Shown here piece by piece: positions 58,161-64,000 of a stretch of 64,000 nt of DNA (positions are counted from its first letter, which is position 1; every line of letters starts with the position of its first letter). The position numbers and the translations under genes were made by a program. The DNA comes from Kordia zhangzhouensis (GTDB lineage: Bacteria > Bacteroidota > Bacteroidia > Flavobacteriales > Flavobacteriaceae): contig NZ_LBMH01000012.1 in assembly GCF_001005305.1 (NCBI RefSeq), positions 1 through 64,000 of the forward strand. Reading direction: 5' to 3'. The notes beneath the pieces are model-generated. The model was given only the letters and a program-made list of their open reading frames with translations. It was not told where the DNA came from and ran no database searches.

Positions 58161-58625
58161 ATGAAAACACGTTATTATACAGCATACCTAAGTGCTTTGC
58201 TATTGCTGTTAGTTACCTCTTGCGCCTCCTTGCGAACGGCGGCTTTTGATCAATATTCGTATCAAAAAGGAACCGAACTAAAAGTAGATGCTCTACGCTT
58301 GATGGACAAAGCAACTTCTTCGTACGAGTCGCAAAAAGCAGCGATTGAAAACTTTGAAACTGAATTGGACAAAATGGTTGAATATGAAAAAAATAAACCC
58401 AACAATCAAATCAGTTACGCCATGTGGAAAATGATTGCCAATCCAGAAAAAAACCTTGTTGCAGGTTTTCTAAAGCGATGGAAAAATGAAGGACAATTAT
58501 CTAGTTTTTTTGTAACCGAAGCTAAAGGACAAGTGGAAGAAGCTTTAAACTTAATTCTTGAGTATGAAGGCAAAAAAGATCCTGCTGCAGAAAATAAATT
58601 AAAAGCCATATTAGGAATTCAATAA
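58161..58625 (+). CDS. Small helical lipoprotein next to the amidase
   Basis: A 154-residue protein with lipoprotein signal LLLLLVTSC (Cys21) followed by a mostly helical, charged mature part (KAAIENFETELDKMVEYEKN; FFVTEAKGQVEEALNLILE). I do not recognise a family. It lies 17 bp after the amidase gene and 17 bp before a helical cytosolic protein, in one operon. Size and lipid anchor recall phage spanin or immunity lipoproteins, but the sequence does not settle this. Confidence 0.7.
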   Translation: MKTRYYTAYLSALLLLLVTSCASLRTAAFDQYSYQKGTELKVDALRLMDKATSSYESQKAAIENFETELDKMVEYEKNKPNNQISYAMWKMIANPEKNLVAGFLKRWKNEGQLSSFFVTEAKGQVEEALNLILEYEGKKDPAAENKLKAILGIQ

Positions 58626-58642
58626 CACTAAAAGACTCAACA

Positions 58643-59008
58643 ATGGAATTCAAAGATATTTTAAAAGAAATCAAAGGAAATTTGCTAGACCTCATGGGAG
58701 CAAAATTTGATGACCTTAAATCTGAAGCAAAAAAAGATGTACAAGATTTTTTAAATGCTTCCAAAGAAAAATTAGAACGTTGGACAACTTTACTAGCAGA
58801 AGGAAATTTAACTATTCAAGATTATAAATGGTTAATAGAAAGTCAAAAAGATCTTGTTGTTCTCAAAGGATTATATGCGGCAGGTGTTTCAAAAATTAAG
58901 TTAGGACATCTAAAAAACAGCATCTTACATACAGTCATCAATACAGCAATTGGAATCATAAAAGGAAATAATGAGGACGAAAATACCTCCGATGAAGGCG
59001 AAGAGTAA
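58643..59008 (+). CDS. Helical protein of unknown function, amidase operon
   Basis: A 121-residue protein without signal peptide. It is rich in Lys/Glu and predicted helical (MEFKDILKEIKGNLLDLMGA; KSEAKKDVQDFLNASKEKLE), with a hydrophobic middle (VVLKGLYAAGVSKIKLG; ILHTVINTAIGIIKG) that could be one membrane segment and an acidic tail (NEDENTSDEGEE). No family recognised. Last gene of the amidase-lipoprotein-helical trio. Confidence 0.7.
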   Translation: MEFKDILKEIKGNLLDLMGAKFDDLKSEAKKDVQDFLNASKEKLERWTTLLAEGNLTIQDYKWLIESQKDLVVLKGLYAAGVSKIKLGHLKNSILHTVINTAIGIIKGNNEDENTSDEGEE

Positions 59009-59060
59009 CCAAGAGTTGTGATATAGCTTGCTGATAATCAGTTTTATTACTAAAAAATAC

Positions 59061-60798
<1,738 letters not shown>

Positions 60799-60837
60799 AA
60801 AGACAAATTGGATACTTTTTTGAGTAACAAAAGCACA

Positions 60838-60872
60838 TAAAAGGTGTCTACCTAATTGTAGATGCCTTTTTA
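60838..60872 (+). terminator. Terminator between pyrG and yidC
   Basis: AAAAGGTGTCTAC pairs with GTAGATGCCTTTT (G-T wobbles at the centre) around a 6-nt loop, with a short T-run. Confidence 0.8.
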
Positions 60873-60898
60873 TGAGATTAGTATAAATTAACGATTAG

Positions 60899-62812
60899 AT
60901 GGAAGAAAACAAGTTTGATTACAAACAATTTATAGGATTTGCTTTAATAGCTTTAATTGCAGTTTTTTGGTTCAATACTACAAAACCTACAGAAGAAGAA
61001 GCGGCTGCAGAAGCAGAAAAAGCCAAAACAGAACAAGTCAACTCACAAACTACTGTGGCTAATAAAGTTGCAGAACAAGAAGCTACGTTAGACTTGACAG
61101 ATTCTACACAAGTTGCCAACTACAAAAATAAACTTGGTGCTTTTGGATACAACGCCGATAAAGTATCTGCGGAAGAAGTAACAACGCTTGAAAACCAATT
61201 ACTGTCTTTAAAAATTAGTAACAAAGGTGGTCAAATTGTTGAAGCACAGGTTAAAGGACAAATGGTTAAAGGTAATTTTGAACCTTTAGTGACGTATGAC
61301 TCATTGCCAGTATACCTAGTAAAAGATGGGAATGCCTCATTTGGACTTAACTTAACAACAGCCGATAATCGTGTCATCAATACAAAAGATCTTGCTTTTG
61401 AACCAACCTTTACAGAAAATGGAGATAGCAAGGTACTTTCTATGAAACTAAAAGTAGCTCCCAACAAATTCTTAGAGTATCGATACGAAATGAAAGACGA
61501 TTACATGATCGACTTTACAGTACGTTCGCAAGGATTAAATGGCGTAATCAATGGAAGTCAGCCAATCAATATGGAGTGGAAACTAAAAAGTTTCAGACAT
61601 GCTAAAAGTGTTACATATGAAAATCGCTATACAGACTTACATTATGAATATGACGAAGGAAAAGATAGCTATTTAGGACAAGGTACAGATGAAGAAAAAA
61701 TCAACGATGTCACTTGGTTAGGTTACAAACAACACTTCTTCTCATCAATACTATTAACCGATCAAGCGTTTAAAACGGCAACAATTTCTACAGAAAATAT
61801 TGTAGACAGTGAAATGCCTGAAAAAGATGTTGAATTCTTAAAAAACTTCTCCACTACAGTACCTTTAGAATTGCAAGGAGGTGAGTTGAATTACACTATG
61901 GACTTATATCATGGTCCGACTGATTACGATGTCTTAACAGCGTACGACAGAAACCTAGACGAAATTGTTCCGTTAGGTTGGGGAATCTTTGGATGGATTA
62001 ACCGTTATTTCCTAATTCCGTTATTTGGATTGCTAAGTGCCATGTTACCAGCAGGTATTGCAATTATTGTAATGACAATCTTAGTGCGTTTATTATTGTC
62101 GCCAATTACGTATAAATCGTACCTGTCACAAGCAAAAATGAAGGTCATTCGTCCAGAGATTAATGAGATCAACCAAAAATACAAGGACGATGCAATGAAA
62201 AAGCAACAGGAAACAATGAAATTATACAGCAAAGCAGGTGTGAGTCCTATGGCAGGATGCATTCCAGCCTTAATGCAAATTCCTGTATTCTATGCACTCT
62301 TCATGTTTTTCCCTTCGGCATTTGAATTAAGACAAAAGAGTTTCTTGTGGGCAGAAGATTTATCTTCTTATGATACCATTGTACAACTTCCATTTAACAT
62401 TCCTGTATATGGAGATCACATCAGTTTATTCCCAATCTTAGCATCTGTAGCAATATTCTTTTACATGCGTATGACTACAGGTCAGCAAATGGCAGCACAA
62501 CAACCTGCGCAAGAAGGAATGCCTGACATGAGCAAAATGATGAAATACATGATGTATTTCTCTCCACTAATGATGTTATTCTTCTTTAACAACTACGCAA
62601 GTGGATTAAGTTTGTACTATTTTGTGTCGAACCTAATTACCATCGGAATCATGTTAGTCATCAAAAATTACATCATTGATGAAGATAAGATTCATGCGCA
62701 AATTGAAGAAAATAAGAAAAAACCTAAAAAGCAAAACCGTTTCCAACGTAAAATGCAGGAAATGATGGAGCAAGCCGAAGCACAGAAAAAGGCAAACACA
62801 AACCGAAAATAA
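60899..62812 (+). CDS. yidC: Membrane protein insertase YidC
   Basis: A 637-residue insertase that helps membrane proteins fold into the inner membrane. TM1 at about 9-25 (FIGFALIALIAVFWF) is followed by an Ala/Glu-rich linker and a large periplasmic beta domain (about 90-345). The insertase core with five TM segments runs from about 365: WGIFGWINRYFLIPLFGLLS, then MSPMAGCIPALMQIPVFYAL near 440, MMKYMMYFSPLMMLFFF near 545. The C-terminus is Lys-rich (KKKPKKQNRFQRK), aiding ribosome contact. Normal Bacteroidetes form. Follows pyrG as usual. Confidence 0.97.
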   Translation: MEENKFDYKQFIGFALIALIAVFWFNTTKPTEEEAAAEAEKAKTEQVNSQTTVANKVAEQEATLDLTDSTQVANYKNKLGAFGYNADKVSAEEVTTLENQLLSLKISNKGGQIVEAQVKGQMVKGNFEPLVTYDSLPVYLVKDGNASFGLNLTTADNRVINTKDLAFEPTFTENGDSKVLSMKLKVAPNKFLEYRYEMKDDYMIDFTVRSQGLNGVINGSQPINMEWKLKSFRHAKSVTYENRYTDLHYEYDEGKDSYLGQGTDEEKINDVTWLGYKQHFFSSILLTDQAFKTATISTENIVDSEMPEKDVEFLKNFSTTVPLELQGGELNYTMDLYHGPTDYDVLTAYDRNLDEIVPLGWGIFGWINRYFLIPLFGLLSAMLPAGIAIIVMTILVRLLLSPITYKSYLSQAKMKVIRPEINEINQKYKDDAMKKQQETMKLYSKAGVSPMAGCIPALMQIPVFYALFMFFPSAFELRQKSFLWAEDLSSYDTIVQLPFNIPVYGDHISLFPILASVAIFFYMRMTTGQQMAAQQPAQEGMPDMSKMMKYMMYFSPLMMLFFFNNYASGLSLYYFVSNLITIGIMLVIKNYIIDEDKIHAQIEENKKKPKKQNRFQRKMQEMMEQAEAQKKANTNRK

Positions 62813-62831
62813 AACGTAATTAAATACTACA

Positions 62832-62858
62832 AAACTCCTCAACTTGAGGAGTTTTTTT
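62832..62858 (+). terminator. Terminator of yidC
   Basis: AAACTCCTC/GAGGAGTTT stem with AACTT loop and T-run. Confidence 0.88.
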
Positions 62859-63069
62859 ATGCCTTCTATTTATATCAAGATGAATTTTGAAGCCTATCAA
62901 AATAAGTAAAGTTCACACTCAAAACGATGTACATAGTCACTAAAAAAGGATAAAAAACTCCACCGAAATGTTGTAGTTTATGGATATAGATTGGAAAAAA
63001 ATCGCTCAAAACTCGCACAGTGTCAAAATAATGGCTATATTGTATCGTAATTACTTTAAAACCACACAG
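62859..63069 (+). other. Gene-free leader region of the 55-aa GG-leader gene
   Basis: 211 bp between the yidC terminator and the 55-aa precursor. TATATTG near 63035 may be its -7 element. The shared 18-bp element is absent. The reading frame of the precursor stays open upstream to 62980, but a longer form has no leader features. Confidence 0.35.
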
Positions 63070-63237
63070 ATGAAAACAAACAAGAAAATAAAAGTATTAA
63101 AAGTTCATGAAAAAGAAACTCTTTTAGGAGGATTTAAAGGAGACTTGAACTTAAACCATAGAACGGCGGATTGTGACGATCCAACATGTAGTTGTAATCA
63201 ACACAAGTTGCCAATCGCACCTTCAAGAGAAGCATAA
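63070..63237 (+). CDS. Small GG-motif peptide, 55 aa, possible RiPP-like precursor
   Basis: A 55-residue ORF beginning MKTNKKIKVLKVHEKETLLG with the double glycine at residues 20-21. The core contains three Cys (TADCDDPTCSCNQHK) and only a few Ser/Thr. The leader is Lys-rich, similar in style to the other GG-leader genes, but lacks their Leu-Ser-Ile-like middle. The start chosen gives a leader of about 21 residues; a longer in-frame start upstream is possible. Isolated between yidC and the luciferase-like gene. No modification genes nearby. Confidence 0.55.
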   Translation: MKTNKKIKVLKVHEKETLLGGFKGDLNLNHRTADCDDPTCSCNQHKLPIAPSREA

Positions 63238-63262
63238 AAAAAAAACGATTATAAAATAAATG

Positions 63263-63300
63263 CTGCCTGTATCAAATACACTCGTATTGGGTACAGGCAG
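63263..63300. terminator. Terminator between the 55-aa gene and the luciferase-like gene
   Basis: CTGCCTGTA and TACAGGCAG pair, and the inside (AATAC/GTATT) extends the stem. It lies between convergent genes. Confidence 0.75.
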
Positions 63301-63335
63301 TATTGTATTCAGGGAAAATATATTCTTTGTAATAT

Positions 63336-64000
63336 CTATGACAATTGTTGAATAACATTATTGATTTCTTGTAGTTCATTATGCCCTGTTTTGGGAATTT
63401 CTACAATCATACTTTCCACACCTTGATTGACATACGTTTGCATATAGTCGCGCACTGCGGCATAACTGCCTACCAGATACGGAACATCTGTATAGCCGTT
63501 GACAAACGGTTGTAGATTGTATACGCCATCATTGGCTGAATTTTTATGACGATCATACACCTGTTGTTTCCAAACCGACTGCGATTGTTGGATGGATATG
63601 TGCTGTAAAATGCTTCGCTTTCGATTTGCTTTAGAAAAAGTGTCCAACACTTCCTGCGCTGCTTCAGACGTTTCTCTAGTAATCACTCCAAAATGATAGC
63701 TAATTTTTTGAAAAGCATTTAAAGAAAGATTAGACAATGGTTCGCCCATTTTTAATTGTGTCATGCCTTTCTGCTGAATCAATTGTTGCGCAAATTCAGA
63801 ACTTCCTGCAATATGAAACACAGGTTGCAACGCGGAAGGCAGTGAACCTTTAAAAACAATCTGGTCGAGCGTATAAAAATCTCCCTGAAACGAATAGGTT
63901 TCATTTTCTTTAGCAGTCAATAACTCCTGTACAATTGTGATAAATTCTGCTAGTCGTTTGTACTTTGCTTCTTTAAAAAGGGAATCGCCAATCTTTGACG
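63336..64000 (-). CDS. Luciferase-like (LLM) flavin-dependent oxidoreductase, C-terminal part
   Basis: The frame is open to the right edge, so this is the last roughly 220 residues; the N-terminus lies beyond 64000. The visible part fits the bacterial luciferase-like monooxygenase family: KEAKYKRLAEFITIVQELL before YSFQGDFYTLDQIVF, then PSALQPVFHIAGSSEFAQQL (the family's P-x-hydrophobic-GSS-x-A pattern), and near the end PYLVGSYAAVRDYMQTYVNQ with GHNELQEINNVIQQL. These enzymes oxidise small molecules (alkanesulfonates, aldehydes) with reduced flavin. The TTG at 63920 is not a start, as homology continues upstream of it. Confidence 0.8.
   Translation of the reverse strand, partial: SKIGDSLFKEAKYKRLAEFITIVQELLTAKENETYSFQGDFYTLDQIVFKGSLPSALQPVFHIAGSSEFAQQLIQQKGMTQLKMGEPLSNLSLNAFQKISYHFGVITRETSEAAQEVLDTFSKANRKRSILQHISIQQSQSVWKQQVYDRHKNSANDGVYNLQPFVNGYTDVPYLVGSYAAVRDYMQTYVNQGVESMIVEIPKTGHNELQEINNVIQQLS

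Overview
The window is chromosomal DNA from a Bacteroidetes bacterium, almost certainly a member of the Flavobacteriaceae; the GG-leader peptide genes remind me of Kordia, but the genus is a guess. Supporting signs are the AT-rich sequence, a gliding-motility C-terminal (type IX secretion, T9SS) domain beside a PorP/SprF protein, BshC, the rpmB-rpmG-DUF4295-ftsY order, and promoters of the TTTG-N19-TAnnTTTG type. Almost every gene is intact. I see no insertion sequence, CRISPR array or rRNA, and one tRNA (Thr, TGT).

Layout. 1-3600: end of a T9SS cargo gene, then PorP/SprF and OmpA/PD40 genes. 3700-5700: idi, a PTPS homologue very like the animal enzyme, and manA. 5700-9500: a hotdog-like gene, two unannotated small ORFs, tRNA-Thr, a DEAD-box helicase and small envelope genes. 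9500-13260: a DUF819 transporter with an extra N-terminal domain, then a five-gene SPFH/glycine-zipper/DUF4177/DUF1648/ribbon-helix-helix operon. 13400-13540: a probable sigma-54-driven structured small RNA. 13540-18120: AlkB-like, VanX-like, two GG-leader peptide genes, an RluA-type synthase and a serine hydrolase. 18200-34070: housekeeping genes (htpG, ketoacyl-ACP synthase III, recR, E2 acyltransferase, exonuclease, cinA) with a TonB-type receptor and a sodium symporter.

34100-46900: rpmB, rpmG, DUF4295 and ftsY are separated from rimO by about 9.6 kb of accessory genes. At its centre is a tight three-gene operon (39246-44302): a 570-aa possible TULIP/P47-like protein, an 895-aa protein with a propeller-like N-terminus and a long hydrophobic helical C-terminus, and a 213-aa membrane protein. 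This is the best candidate for an undescribed system here. 46900-64000: an M14 peptidase, bshC, guaA, a LysM receptor-like lipoprotein, OsmC, DUF922, DUF3820, pyrG and yidC, interrupted by further GG-leader peptide genes and by an amidase/lipoprotein/helical-protein trio. A partial luciferase-like monooxygenase runs off the right edge.

A theme across the window is six scattered small genes encoding Lys-rich leaders ending in Gly-Gly followed by Cys-rich cores, with no recognisable maturation or export gene beside them. Three share an 18-bp element in the same orientation and at nearly the same distance from the start codon, and two end in the same UUCG terminator hairpin. This suggests a dispersed, co-regulated peptide regulon.
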